Notes: generated by a model not told the origin, from the sequence alone. DNA of 35,123 nt from an uncultured Lachnospiraceae bacterium (GCA_947625465.1 CANQOK010000027.1:1-35123); one strand, 5' to 3'; shown: positions 18,250-28,113, counted from the first letter of the stretch. Made by a program: numbers and translations.

Positions 18250-21036
18250 CTATCCATTCAATTTCACAAGCTTCTTTTTCATACTCCGGTTCATAAAGAA
18301 TACGGTAATTACCGCAAATACGCCGTGCAGAACCGCCAGCAGCAGATAATGATACCAGCGGTAATATTTCATCAGATCATAAACAGCTCCGACGCCGCAG
18401 ATCTGCAGGATCTGCAGGATCACCCACGCCATTATCATTGCCGCCGCCGTCATGCAGCCCGTATCCGCATAAAACAGCGCTTTCATGGTTTTCTGCCGCA
18501 GCCCCAACAGTTTCATCGTCAGATAATCCTGCCGCCGCAGTGTCCAAACCGCATACTGCAGCACAACGCCCAGAATAAAGATCGCCGCCAGCACGCCGGC
18601 ACAGATCCCCACTGTCACCAGCATATCCCGAACCGTCTCCATATCATAGGAAACAGCCCCCGTCCGGAACACGCTGATCGCTTCATACCCCATCGCCTCC
18701 AAATCGGCGATCACATCATCGGTATACGCATAATCCTCGATATAAACAGACATTTCCTCACTGTCCAGTTCCGGACAGATCTGTTCAAACACTTCCTTGC
18801 TGACTTCATAGATATTGACGCCGTGCGCAGTCTCCGTCGGATCGATCGTCAGGCCGATCATACTGGGCGTGCCGCCGTAATCCGTTACATCCGCGATCTG
18901 TCCGGCCACATACTGCTTCTTTACTCTTCCGTTTCTCTCCTGATTCTGATCCGGCTGCCATGCCAGCGTCACAAGCGGATAAACCGCATACTGACTCACG
19001 ATTCCTGATGTTCCATATCCGTATCCGTGTCCGTCAGCCACAATAATATTATTGTCATAATAAGCGGCAGACAGGCGGACAAAATTCCCCTTTAATTCCG
19101 GGTTATATAGATAAATCGCATTCTGACGCCGGTACGCGATGCTTTTGCTGTCGGTATCTACTAACGCCTCTGTCAGAATATCGGAAATCTTTCCGTCTGC
19201 GGACGGGATTCCGTCATAGTATTTCATCACGGTTTCCGCCCAATAGTTCTGATTGCCCTGGGAAAGATCCCGTTTTCCCTTCTCCTTCAGGTATTCCAGA
19301 TAGCGGGACAGGGCGCCTTTCACGGCGGCGTTGGAAACATCTGCCAATACTGCCTCCTGCCGATCCGGTTCGCCGTCCATTTTCACCCCTGTCATCAGAC
19401 TGATCTGATTCTGATAGGCGGCGGAAATATCCTTAACGCCGCGGGTATTCCGGTTGACGCCTTGCCCGAGATCCCAGTAATTTTCCAGATAATAATAGAG
19501 GAAATGATTGATCCTGCCGTCATCCGCCGTCAGATATTTCACATATTCATCGGAAAAATAAACCTGCGGTTCTTCGCCTTCCACGATTCCGGTTATCTTC
19601 ATCTGCGCGCAGACATAATTCGGTCCGGTATTGGAAATCAGTTCATCGGTAACCCCCATCCAAGCGGCTGTCCAGCGTTTGGTATCCACCAGATAAAACG
19701 GGACTGTTTCTCCTATCCGCAGTCCGCAGCCTTCACTGACCGCCGCTTCGTAATAACCGACAGGAAGCTGTCCTTCTTTCATCTTATCCTCTGACAGACA
19801 AGCTGCGGAACGCAGATAGCAGGAAGAATCCAGCATCTTCATATATTGAGCGTCCGGCATCTCATAGTCTGACTCGCAAACCCGGAATACCTTTTTGTAT
19901 CCCTGATTTTCCCCGTAATATACAGCGATATCTCCCGCCGCGCCATACCGGTCCGCCTGTTTTACATGTTCGACTCCCGCAATTGCCTCCAGATCCGTAT
20001 TTTCAACCGCACTCTGATCTCTTTTCTGCACGATAAGTCTGGTCTTGTCTCCGTTCGGAAAGCCATGATCCTCATAAATCTTGGATGAAGCCTTATCCAG
20101 TTGTCCGATAATCCCGCCCGTCAGGATCGCAAATCCCAGTGAGATCCCCAGCAGGAAAATTCCCAGCAGAAGATATCTGCGCGGCTGGGCGCTCCGGTTA
20201 AACCGCAGCAGTTCCCGGACGGTATGGGACTTTTCTTTTCCCTGTTCTTCTCCTGTCTGCGGCCCGTTCTCCTTCGCATCTGCATCTTCCACAGCCGTGC
20301 CTTCCGCAGCCGTGCTTTCTGTATCCGTGCTTTCCGTGTCCGCCATTTCCAGACAGGGCGGATTGACCTGCCGATCCTCGGTAACGGTTCCGTCATGCAG
20401 ACGGATCTTCCGGGTCGCGTAAGGCGCTGCCTGTTCATAATTGTGCGTGACCACGACCACCAGCTTTTTGGCGGACAGGCGGTATAACAATTCCATGACC
20501 GCCGCCCCGTTCTCACTGTCCAGATTGCCGGTCGGCTCGTCCGCTACAATGATATCCGTATTTTTCGCCAGCGCTCTGGCAATCGAAAGCCTCTGCCGCT
20601 GGCCGCTGGAAAGATTCGCCGCCTTCTTCCGGTAAAGATCCGCAAGCCCCACTTCCTCCAGATATTGAAGCGCCAGCCGTTTTCTCTCTTTGCTCGGCAC
20701 CGCCCGAATGATCAGCGCGCACTCCACGTTCTGCAGAACGGTGTAGCTGTCGATCAGCCGGTAGTCCTGATAAATAACGGCAATTTCTTTGTTCCGGTAA
20801 TTTTCCCAGTCCTCCGCGCTGTAATCTGAGGTGGGTTTGCCCCGAAACCAGAATTCCCCCTCCTCATAAGAATCCGTTCCGCCCAGCACCCGAAGCAGCG
20901 TACTTTTTCCGCTGCCGCTTTCCCCCGTAATCGCGACGAATTCTCCTTTTTTCAGTTCCAGGCTGACTCTGTCGAGGCCAACTGTTATCCCACTCCCGCC
21001 AGAGTAATATTTTGATAAGTTTTCTAAGCGGATCAT
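18250..21036 (-). CDS. MacB-like ABC exporter, ATPase and permease in one chain (paralog C)
   Basis: The 928-residue protein is nearly identical to paralog B in the ATPase, outside domain and FtsX segments. The main differences are a longer cytoplasmic linker after the ATPase, made of Thr/Glu/Ala-rich repeats (TEST, DTEST, AAEGTAVEDADAKE), and several variable patches in the outside domain, for example around residue 680-700. Its start at 21036 has GGAGGGGG upstream. The spacer to paralog B is the same 12 bp as between B and A. Variation confined to the linker and outer patches, beside a conserved engine, suggests diversification of recognition. Confidence 0.9.
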   Translation of the reverse strand: MIRLENLSKYYSGGSGITVGLDRVSLELKKGEFVAITGESGSGKSTLLRVLGGTDSYEEGEFWFRGKPTSDYSAEDWENYRNKEIAVIYQDYRLIDSYTVLQNVECALIIRAVPSKERKRLALQYLEEVGLADLYRKKAANLSSGQRQRLSIARALAKNTDIIVADEPTGNLDSENGAAVMELLYRLSAKKLVVVVTHNYEQAAPYATRKIRLHDGTVTEDRQVNPPCLEMADTESTDTESTAAEGTAVEDADAKENGPQTGEEQGKEKSHTVRELLRFNRSAQPRRYLLLGIFLLGISLGFAILTGGIIGQLDKASSKIYEDHGFPNGDKTRLIVQKRDQSAVENTDLEAIAGVEHVKQADRYGAAGDIAVYYGENQGYKKVFRVCESDYEMPDAQYMKMLDSSCYLRSAACLSEDKMKEGQLPVGYYEAAVSEGCGLRIGETVPFYLVDTKRWTAAWMGVTDELISNTGPNYVCAQMKITGIVEGEEPQVYFSDEYVKYLTADDGRINHFLYYYLENYWDLGQGVNRNTRGVKDISAAYQNQISLMTGVKMDGEPDRQEAVLADVSNAAVKGALSRYLEYLKEKGKRDLSQGNQNYWAETVMKYYDGIPSADGKISDILTEALVDTDSKSIAYRRQNAIYLYNPELKGNFVRLSAAYYDNNIIVADGHGYGYGTSGIVSQYAVYPLVTLAWQPDQNQERNGRVKKQYVAGQIADVTDYGGTPSMIGLTIDPTETAHGVNIYEVSKEVFEQICPELDSEEMSVYIEDYAYTDDVIADLEAMGYEAISVFRTGAVSYDMETVRDMLVTVGICAGVLAAIFILGVVLQYAVWTLRRQDYLTMKLLGLRQKTMKALFYADTGCMTAAAMIMAWVILQILQICGVGAVYDLMKYYRWYHYLLLAVLHGVFAVITVFFMNRSMKKKLVKLNG

Positions 21037-21059
21037 ACGTCATTCCCCCTCCGCTCTCA

Positions 21060-23702
21060 TCAAATATCATACTTGGACGCAAGCTGCGCAGGCGGCATTC
21101 TCAGGATCCTGCAGATCGGCAGAATACCGATCAGAACAGTGACCGCCACCAGGAAGACCAGCGTTGCCAGAACCGCGTACCACGGATAAATCACCGTAAT
21201 ATTCAGCGCTTCAATCCCGGAGATCATCTTCGTCACCAGCGTAGTAAGCAGGACTGCCGGCAGGATCGTATACGCGCTGATCACCAGATTTTCAATGGCG
21301 AACAGTCCCACAATGCTGCTTTTCGCTACCCCCAGCAGCCGGTATACGCTCAGATCCTGCATCCGGGCGATGGCGTTTGCCTTCATCATAAAATATAAGA
21401 TGATAAAGGAGATCACAAAGATCGTAATGGTAATAATGATCCGGGCGTCGAATTTCAGCTGCTTTGCGGCCCGATAAGCCTCCATATCTTTCTCATAGGA
21501 ATCCGTAACCATGTATTTTAACTTAGCCGCAATCTCCTGGGGCAAACCGTTCTGCAGATACTCTTTTACCGCGTCCTTATCCTCCGCGTAAACGGACAGC
21601 TCTCTGTATTTACAGATCGACGCGGACAACAGTTTCTCATAATCGTCATCATTTACGATCACATCCGCTGTAGTCTGGCTGTTTTCAAAATACCATTTTA
21701 CACGCAGTTCCACGCCGTTGCTCAGCTTGGTCGTAAGCGGGAAGCCTTCCCATGTTTCCAGGCTTTCCAGATAATCCGCGAAACTCATGACCGCTCGATC
21801 CTTTTCCGGATTGTTCTCAAACCTTGCCCGGATCTCTTCGTAGGTTTCTCCCTCTTTCCCGGCAAACGCGTCCAGAATATCCTGATCGTCCCACCACTGC
21901 CGCAGCGTCTCATAGGCGGAATAGTTGTCCTTGGTATATGCAAGCATGACTTTCTGATAATTGCTCTTTGTCAGCAGGCATTCTCCGGGCGCCACTTCCA
22001 TATCTGTCTGCGGATTATTCTTCTTAAATTCCGAAAAGAACTGTATATTGTCGATGTACGGTCCGGAAGTCATCATGGCGCTCGGCATCATATAGATATC
22101 CGGCTGCTCGGAATCGCTGATTCCCACAATGGTGAATACCATGTTATTGTACTGGGAAACCACGCTCTTATTCAGAAAATGCTCGATAGAATTTACCACA
22201 TTCGTGATCTGAGAACCGGACTTCATAAAGTTGGAAAGTACCCACCGGTCCACCACGATCTCTGTGGACTGCTCCGGCATCCGGCCGTAGATCAGCTGCG
22301 ATTCATCCAGCCGGCTGACATTGACAATGCTGAATTGATTTAATTTGGCGGAAATGCCTTCGAGCTGCCAGAAGCCTTCATATCGGTAAGACATATCCGC
22401 ACGGCTGCCCATCTGGATCTCCAGCGGCAGACCGCTTGCCCGCATTGCCTCTAAAGACTGCGCGACGGCGTCGCTTAACTCCTCATCCGTAACCATATCG
22501 TTTTTCTCCGCTTTCAGTTCCAGTATATGGGAGTCGGAGATGACCGCTTCTTCCTTGTTGATATCCAGGATCGTCATCAGATCCTGCGCCGCCAATACGA
22601 TCAGGGCGGACATGGCCAGCAGGGCAATGATCAGAAAAACCTGCTTTTTCCCCAGCGTCCGGATATTCTGAAGCGCCATCTGCCAGGATTCCCGCAGTCC
22701 CAGCTTCGGAATCCGGGTATTGCTGATCGGTTTCAGATCATAGGCAAAACTCTCCACATCCGCCATTTCAGCCACCGGACGTTTGCTGTCTACGACCTTC
22801 TTTTCACTCTCCGGCGTCAGAAAATCCACGCTGAGATCCGTATTGGCGCCGGTGCTGATATAGATACGGTCATTTTCATAGATCAGCTGCACGGTAAGCG
22901 GCGGCATCTCGGTGTCCGGCTGCTGATACAGTTCCAGCTTCACCTGCGCGTTTTGAAATTCCTGCCGGTCCAATTCCTGCAGGTAGATATTATTATCATC
23001 ATAGAAGTGGTACACGCCGTCGCCGCTTCGCTGTTCCTCCTTCTCAATCCTGCCGTCGGTGATCCAGAGGATCCGGTCTGCGAAGAATTCCGCAATGGAT
23101 CTCTCATGGGTTACCACTACGACCAGACAATTCTGTGAAACCTTCTTTAAGATACTCATGATCCGCATGGTATTGGCCTCATCCAGATTGCCGGTCGGTT
23201 CATCCGCGAAGATCACGCGGGGCATCTTAGCCAGCGCTCTGGCGATGGCGATCCGCTGCTGCTGGCCGCCGGAAAGCTGGGACACCAGCCGTTTCTTGTA
23301 GCGGCGCATATCCACAGCCTCCAATACATAGTTGATGCGCTCCTGCTTTTCTTCTTCCGTGATATCATACAGCGCCAGGCCGATCAGAATATTATACTCC
23401 ACCGTCTGATCCTGCAGCAGATAGTAATTCTGAAAAATATATCCGAATTTTTCATTTCGGATCTTCTCCTGATTGGCAGTGCCGTATTTGCTGATCTCCT
23501 CTCCGTCCACAGAAATGGTCCCGCTGCTGAAATCATCCAGTCCGCTGACCGTATTCATCAATGTCGTCTTGCCGGAGCCGCTTTCCCCCAGAATGCAGAC
23601 CAGCCCAGTATCTTCCAACTGCAGCGTAGTCTCATTGATCACATGCAGTTCGTTGCTTTTTCCTTTGTTGTAATATTTATTTAACCCTGTGATATGAATC
23701 AT
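21060..23702 (-). CDS. MacB-like ABC exporter, divergent, with inserted beta-rich linker domain (paralog D)
   Basis: The 880-residue protein has a more typical MacB/LolD ATPase (Walker [10 protein letters not shown] at 39-47, signature [31 protein letters not shown]). Between the ATPase and TM1 it carries about 110 extra residues with a beta-strand pattern ([34 protein letters not shown]) not found in the other four. TM1 is [17 protein letters not shown]. The outside domain is unrelated in sequence to those of paralogs A-C. The C-terminus has three FtsX helices and ends [12 protein letters not shown], closer to ordinary FtsX/MacB permeases. It lies 23 bp upstream of paralog C. It may be the ancestral or core transporter of the set. 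Confidence 0.9.
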   Translation of the reverse strand: MIHITGLNKYYNKGKSNELHVINETTLQLEDTGLVCILGESGSGKTTLMNTVSGLDDFSSGTISVDGEEISKYGTANQEKIRNEKFGYIFQNYYLLQDQTVEYNILIGLALYDITEEEKQERINYVLEAVDMRRYKKRLVSQLSGGQQQRIAIARALAKMPRVIFADEPTGNLDEANTMRIMSILKKVSQNCLVVVVTHERSIAEFFADRILWITDGRIEKEEQRSGDGVYHFYDDNNIYLQELDRQEFQNAQVKLELYQQPDTEMPPLTVQLIYENDRIYISTGANTDLSVDFLTPESEKKVVDSKRPVAEMADVESFAYDLKPISNTRIPKLGLRESWQMALQNIRTLGKKQVFLIIALLAMSALIVLAAQDLMTILDINKEEAVISDSHILELKAEKNDMVTDEELSDAVAQSLEAMRASGLPLEIQMGSRADMSYRYEGFWQLEGISAKLNQFSIVNVSRLDESQLIYGRMPEQSTEIVVDRWVLSNFMKSGSQITNVVNSIEHFLNKSVVSQYNNMVFTIVGISDSEQPDIYMMPSAMMTSGPYIDNIQFFSEFKKNNPQTDMEVAPGECLLTKSNYQKVMLAYTKDNYSAYETLRQWWDDQDILDAFAGKEGETYEEIRARFENNPEKDRAVMSFADYLESLETWEGFPLTTKLSNGVELRVKWYFENSQTTADVIVNDDDYEKLLSASICKYRELSVYAEDKDAVKEYLQNGLPQEIAAKLKYMVTDSYEKDMEAYRAAKQLKFDARIIITITIFVISFIILYFMMKANAIARMQDLSVYRLLGVAKSSIVGLFAIENLVISAYTILPAVLLTTLVTKMISGIEALNITVIYPWYAVLATLVFLVAVTVLIGILPICRILRMPPAQLASKYDI

Positions 23703-23711
23703 AATCTTCTC

Positions 23712-26081
23712 CTATTTTTCCTTGCTAAACACATGATTTTTCTTTTTCTTCGCAGATAACAGATACCGGTTAAACAGTATGCCGGCCGCCCAGCCCATCG
23801 CGCCCGCGATCAGAAGAAAGGCCGCATAATGTACCCACCGCAAATAATGCACGATCCGAATGATCTGCGCCTGCTGCTGCAGATTGAGAATCCACACGAT
23901 CAGCAGAACCACCACGCCTGCCGTCAGCATTCCGGTGATCAGATCCCACCGGTTAATCTGCGCCAGCATATTCCGCCGCATCCCCAACGCGCGGAAGATA
24001 TCGAAATCATTTCGCTTCAGTTTCATGACCGCATGAAGCACGATCAAAAACAGTATAATGGAAACTGCCAGAGCGCCCGCGGAAATCCCCAGCGTCGTCA
24101 TCTGATCCTGCAGTTTCTCATAGTCGTATCCGGTCGCGCTGACCCGGGCCGCGCTGATTCCTTCACAGCCCAGCTCCGCCAGCTGCCCAAGCACTTCGTC
24201 CGTATAGGCGTAGTCTGTGATATAGACCGTAGACTGATTGTCCCGGACGGCGGCCGTCAGTTCTTCATACACGCCCTTTCCCGCCGAGATCATATTTCTG
24301 GAATTTTGATTTCCCTCTTCTTTTAGCGAGACGGTCATCTCTTTTTCCGTCACATTCTCTCCGTCCATTCCCTGATACCGGATCACCGCTTCCCTGCTGA
24401 AATATTCCGATACGTTTCCTCCTTCAAATTCCCGGTTCTCCAGATTCAGGAAATGCTGGAAGGAAATACTGATCTCATTGTCCCCCAGGCTGCTGTCATA
24501 AATTACCTTTGCATTCAGACTGATCGGCAGATCGCTGACATAGCTGTCTTCCGCCGTCCCCTTTTTTACGTCCGTGTACTTGTGGTACTCCACCACGAAG
24601 TCAGACGTTCCATACTTCACGCCAAATGTCCTGTACAGTTCCGGTGAAAAATATACCTGTTCGTCCGCCTGTTTCAGCAGTCCGACCACGACCAGATCCC
24701 GATGCGCCCACTGCATGCTCGTCCACTGTAATTTAGAAGAAAAATACACCGGAATCGTCGTTCCCAATATACTTTCATCTTCACTGTAGCAGACGATCTC
24801 ATTTTCCGCTTCCGGCAGTCTGCCCGCTTTCAGATCCTCTTTCGTTAAAGCCCCCGAAGATTTTATGTACTGGTCATCCTTTAAAAATGTAATATCCATT
24901 CGTTTGGAACCCGCGCGGTTGTCGCTGAACTCGAACCGGGCGGAATAGTCTGTTTCCGGCTTCCAGTAATAGTTGATATCGCTGCCGTTGTCGCCGGGTT
25001 CCACCAATGCCACATGGGAAATCTCCCCGATCTGTGACAGCGTCTCTTCCGGAATCGCTTTTCCATCGATCCTTCTTACGATCAGCCTTGTAAAGTCCAC
25101 ATTTTTGACAATCTGCTGACTCACCCGTTTCGCGATCGTGCTGTCCAAATTCGCCACGAAATTTCCCATAAAGATAAATACGGCAAACGCGGAAACGAGC
25201 ATCAGAATAAAAAGAAACAGAGTCCTGTGCGGCTGCGCGAGCCGGTTCATGCGGACAAACTGCCGCGCCACCTTAAATTCATTTCCGCGGTTTTCGCGCT
25301 GCTCCGCATCTTCCTGCTCTGTACCCTTCTCCTCCTTTATCATTTGCTCTGTCCGGCGTTCGGTCTGCCGCGCCGTTTCCCGATCCTGCCGGTTAGCGGT
25401 GATTCTGGTATCTTCCACCAGATCTCCGTTGTGCAACCGGATCCGTCTTGTCGCAAACGGCGCCGCCTGTTCGTAATTGTGCGTCACTACGATCACCAGC
25501 TTGTCCTTTGACAGCTCATACAGGATCCGCATGACCTGTTCTCCGTTCTCGCTGTCCAGATTTCCGGTCGGTTCGTCTGCCACGATAATATCCGTATCTT
25601 TTGCCAGCGCTCTGGCGATCCCCAGACGCTGCTTCTGTCCGCTGGACATATGGGACGCTTTCTGATGCGCCTGTTTTTCCAGTCCCACCTGTTCCAGACA
25701 CTGCATCGCCTTCTCTTTTGCTGCCCTGCGGTCAAACTCCCCGTTCTGGCAGATCATGATCACGCTGATCACATTTTCCAGCGCTGTATAGCTGTCGATC
25801 AGCTGATACGACTGGTATACAAAACTGATCTTGTTCCGGCGGTATTCCTCCCATTCCTGAGGGCCGTATAACGAGGTTTCCTCCCCGTCTACCCGCATTT
25901 CTCCCCCTTCGTAAGTATCCATACCGCTGATCACATTCAGAAGCGTACTTTTTCCGCTCCCGCTCTCTCCGGTGATCGCGACAAATTCTCCTTTTTCCAA
26001 CTCCAGATTTATTCGCCTGAGTCCCAAAACTACGGAAGTTTTTGTGTAGTAAAATTTGGAAACTTCCCGCAAAGAAATCAT
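23712..26081 (-). CDS. MacB-like ABC exporter, first gene of the five (paralog E)
   Basis: The 789-residue protein starts at 26081, where GGGAGGTGG gives a strong ribosome site; an ATG 22 codons further upstream lacks support. The ATPase resembles paralogs A-C ([71 protein letters not shown]). The linker is highly charged and rich in Arg, Glu and Gln. TM1 is LFLFILMLVSAFAVFIFMG, and the outside domain is about 120 residues shorter than in A-C. Three C-terminal FtsX helices follow. The WxxxYLRWVHYAAFLL end resembles YYRWYHYLLLA of A-C, so all four belong to one subfamily. It is the promoter-proximal gene, 9 bp before paralog D. Confidence 0.9.
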   Translation of the reverse strand: MISLREVSKFYYTKTSVVLGLRRINLELEKGEFVAITGESGSGKSTLLNVISGMDTYEGGEMRVDGEETSLYGPQEWEEYRRNKISFVYQSYQLIDSYTALENVISVIMICQNGEFDRRAAKEKAMQCLEQVGLEKQAHQKASHMSSGQKQRLGIARALAKDTDIIVADEPTGNLDSENGEQVMRILYELSKDKLVIVVTHNYEQAAPFATRRIRLHNGDLVEDTRITANRQDRETARQTERRTEQMIKEEKGTEQEDAEQRENRGNEFKVARQFVRMNRLAQPHRTLFLFILMLVSAFAVFIFMGNFVANLDSTIAKRVSQQIVKNVDFTRLIVRRIDGKAIPEETLSQIGEISHVALVEPGDNGSDINYYWKPETDYSARFEFSDNRAGSKRMDITFLKDDQYIKSSGALTKEDLKAGRLPEAENEIVCYSEDESILGTTIPVYFSSKLQWTSMQWAHRDLVVVGLLKQADEQVYFSPELYRTFGVKYGTSDFVVEYHKYTDVKKGTAEDSYVSDLPISLNAKVIYDSSLGDNEISISFQHFLNLENREFEGGNVSEYFSREAVIRYQGMDGENVTEKEMTVSLKEEGNQNSRNMISAGKGVYEELTAAVRDNQSTVYITDYAYTDEVLGQLAELGCEGISAARVSATGYDYEKLQDQMTTLGISAGALAVSIILFLIVLHAVMKLKRNDFDIFRALGMRRNMLAQINRWDLITGMLTAGVVVLLIVWILNLQQQAQIIRIVHYLRWVHYAAFLLIAGAMGWAAGILFNRYLLSAKKKKNHVFSKEK

Positions 26082-26109
26082 TGTACCACCTCCCTTTTTT
26101 CTGTTTTTC

Positions 26110-26118
26110 AGTATAACA
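26110..26118 (-). promoter_or_regulatory. Extended -10 promoter candidate for the ABC operon
   Basis: The minus strand reads TGTTATACT about 30 bp upstream of the paralog E start. No good -35 at 16-18 bp is seen, which fits a promoter that needs an activator. Confidence 0.45.
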
Positions 26119-26162
26119 TACTTTTCTGCTCTGCGGAGGTGGTTCAATGAATTTTCATATAA

Positions 26163-26190
26163 CTTTTACAACTCTTTTACATCTTTTGCA
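26163..26190 (-). promoter_or_regulatory. Three direct repeats, possible activator site
   Basis: TGTAAAAG, TGTAAAAG and TGCAAAAG occur on the minus strand at 26170-26163, 26181-26174 and 26190-26183, spaced 11 and 9 bp, about one helical turn. They lie about 50-80 bp upstream of the ABC -10 box, where a response-regulator dimer could bind. AT-richness makes chance repeats possible. Confidence 0.35.
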
Positions 26191-26218
26191 TAAAAAACGT
26201 CATACAGACCGGTAAGAT

Positions 26219-26464
26219 TTATTTACAATTGCAATCCTCGTTATTTTTTGCCGCCGCCTTATCGCACGGGAACGCCGGATTGATGGCATAGAAGTTTTTG
26301 GAATTCAGCTTCTCAGTTACCATACGCAGACCCTCGCCGAACCGCTGATAGTGTACGATCTCCCGCTGACGCAGATAGCGGATCGGATCGCATACCTCCG
26401 GGTCTTTTACCAGGCGCAGGATATTGTCATACGTGGTCCGCGCTTTTTGTTCTGCTACAATCAT
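26219..26464 (-). pseudogene. cotJC: cotJC spore coat protein, 3' fragment cut off by an inserted element
   Basis: The 81 codons match the C-terminal part of CotJC, a manganese-catalase-like coat protein of the spore (about 190-220 residues when whole). Recognisable pieces are AEQKARTTYDNILRLV and IRYLRQREIVHYQRFGEGL, followed by KNFYAINPAF and a short Lys/Asp/Cys tail. The first half of the protein, with the other part of the predicted metal site, is missing. Homology begins at or just before the ATG at 26464, where the serine-recombinase element starts. No ribosome site is seen before this ATG. The 5' part of the gene should lie beyond the right end of the element, outside the window. If the element excises precisely during sporulation, the gene could be rebuilt; otherwise it is dead. 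Confidence 0.8.
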
Positions 26465-26481
26465 GTAAGTACAACTTGTGA
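26465..26481. other. Presumed left attachment junction of the serine-recombinase element
   Basis: These 17 bp separate the cotJC fragment from the recombinase stop codon. Large serine recombinases usually sit next to their attachment site, so the crossover lies here or within the first codons of the fragment. The core cannot be fixed without the right end. Confidence 0.5.
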
Positions 26482-28041
26482 TTAAAAGTTCCAGTGAATT
26501 TCAATCGGAACGTCCCTTGTTCCCGGAATACGCTTGCCAACAGATATATAGTCAATCAGCGTTTCCACGATCTCACGGGTAAGATGATCCAGATTGGTAT
26601 ATTGTTCGATCAGTTCACGACGGTTATCTCCGTTTTTTATTTTATCATCTAGCTTAACCAGCTGTTTTTTATCTTCTATTATAAGGTTTTCCAGATGATC
26701 CCGCTCAGCAGAAAACTCCTGTGACATTTCAATATAATCACTTTCAGGAATCACACCCCTTACTTTGTCTAAATACAATTCGCGGATTCCCTTTGAAAAA
26801 TCTGAAATTTTCTTCTGATAAGTTGCAATATCAGATAATATCCGTTCTTTTTGTGCCTGGAGATTGTTACAAAATTCCACATTAAGCTCCAGTTCCTCTT
26901 TATCCAGATATTCAGCAGATAACCGGCGCAATTCTGCGAGAACCATTTGTTCCAGCCTGTTAACAGAGATAAAAGAGCCGATACAAGCGTTTTTCGCTAT
27001 ATGGCGGCTGCTGCACTTTAAATAATGGTCCCCATGGTTTTTACAGGACCGCATTGTGTAGCCGCAATTTGCACAGCGGGCTTTTCTGGCAAACAGGCCA
27101 ATAGTACCCACCGTAAATGGCTTGGCCCGCTGTGCGACTAATGCCTGTACTCTGTCCCACAATTCCCGGTCGATAATAGGCTCATGGGTATTTTCGACAA
27201 TATACCATTCGCTTTTAGGACGCGGCTTGCATTGCTTTGTTTTGTATGACACGCTGCCGTATTTACCCTGCACCATATTGCCGATATACATCTCATTTGT
27301 AAGCATGTCTGCTATCGCAAAATATTGCCACAAAGTGCTGTTTTTTCTCTTCGGCTGCTGGTAGTGTAACCCATGCAGCCGTTTATATTCTGTGGGATTT
27401 GGGATCCCCCGGTCATTCAGCATCCTGGCTATAGCTGTTTTTCCGTATCCTTGGGAAAACAGAGTAAATACTTCTCTGACAACAGCAGCCGCTTCTTCAT
27501 CTATGATCAGATGTCCTTTTTGATCCGGATCTTTTTTATAGCCGTAAAGAGCGAATGGACCAATATGGTATCCGTTCATTCGTCTGTTTCTTAAGACGCT
27601 GCGAATGTTCTCCGACATATCTTCCAGATACCATTCGTTTACCAGTCCGTTGATCTGCCGGGATTTTTTATTACCTCTATTGGCGGTGTCCGCATTATCT
27701 ACAATAGAAATAAACCGAATACCCCAAATAGGGAATAGCCCATGTATGTATTTTTCCACCAATTCCAGCTCACGGGTAAACCGGGACTGGGTTTTACAAA
27801 GGATGATATCAAACTTATGCTGCTCGGCATCACGAAGCAGCCGGTTAAACGCCGGACGTCTCCGATCGGCGCCGGTGTAATCGTCGTCGGAATAGATATC
27901 ATATATCTCCCAGCCTTGTTCCATAGCATACTGCAACAACATGGTCTTTTGATTCTGTATACTGCCGCTATCATCTGTTTTAACCTGCTTGTTTCTGTCC
28001 TCTTCAGACAAACGACAATAAATTGCTACTAAATTATTCAT
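26482..28041 (-). CDS. Large serine recombinase (site-specific integrase)
   Basis: The 519-residue protein has an N-terminal resolvase domain with the catalytic serine at Ser12 (YCRLSEED). Further landmarks are SDDDYTGADRRRPAFNRLL and CKTQSRFTRE, a recombinase domain (GPFALYGYKKD, GKTAIARMLNDRGIPNP), a zinc ribbon (CANCGY and later CSS...C) and a C-terminal coiled coil (about 400-470). It catalyses integration and excision by double-strand cleavage between short att sites. The AGGAG ribosome site fits the start at 28041. Its stop lies 17 bp from the broken cotJC, so it is the likely agent of that insertion. No recombination directionality factor is obvious; the 44-codon ORF upstream is one candidate. 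Confidence 0.93.
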   Translation of the reverse strand: MNNLVAIYCRLSEEDRNKQVKTDDSGSIQNQKTMLLQYAMEQGWEIYDIYSDDDYTGADRRRPAFNRLLRDAEQHKFDIILCKTQSRFTRELELVEKYIHGLFPIWGIRFISIVDNADTANRGNKKSRQINGLVNEWYLEDMSENIRSVLRNRRMNGYHIGPFALYGYKKDPDQKGHLIIDEEAAAVVREVFTLFSQGYGKTAIARMLNDRGIPNPTEYKRLHGLHYQQPKRKNSTLWQYFAIADMLTNEMYIGNMVQGKYGSVSYKTKQCKPRPKSEWYIVENTHEPIIDRELWDRVQALVAQRAKPFTVGTIGLFARKARCANCGYTMRSCKNHGDHYLKCSSRHIAKNACIGSFISVNRLEQMVLAELRRLSAEYLDKEELELNVEFCNNLQAQKERILSDIATYQKKISDFSKGIRELYLDKVRGVIPESDYIEMSQEFSAERDHLENLIIEDKKQLVKLDDKIKNGDNRRELIEQYTNLDHLTREIVETLIDYISVGKRIPGTRDVPIEIHWNF

Positions 28042-28113
28042 GCTTGTCTCCTATAAAGACAAACCTGCTCTTCTTTATATTATACTATAGAGCATAGTTT
28101 GTAAAGGATTCTT

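Noticed and set aside
12682-26081. Exporters as BceAB/VraFG-type bacitracin detoxification modules
   Set aside because: Those have separate ATPase and ten-helix permease genes and a BceS/BceR pair. Here each protein has one ATPase and about four helices.
26219-26464. The 81-residue ORF as a complete small gene
   Set aside because: It matches only the C-terminal part of CotJC, has no ribosome site before its ATG and stops at the element junction.
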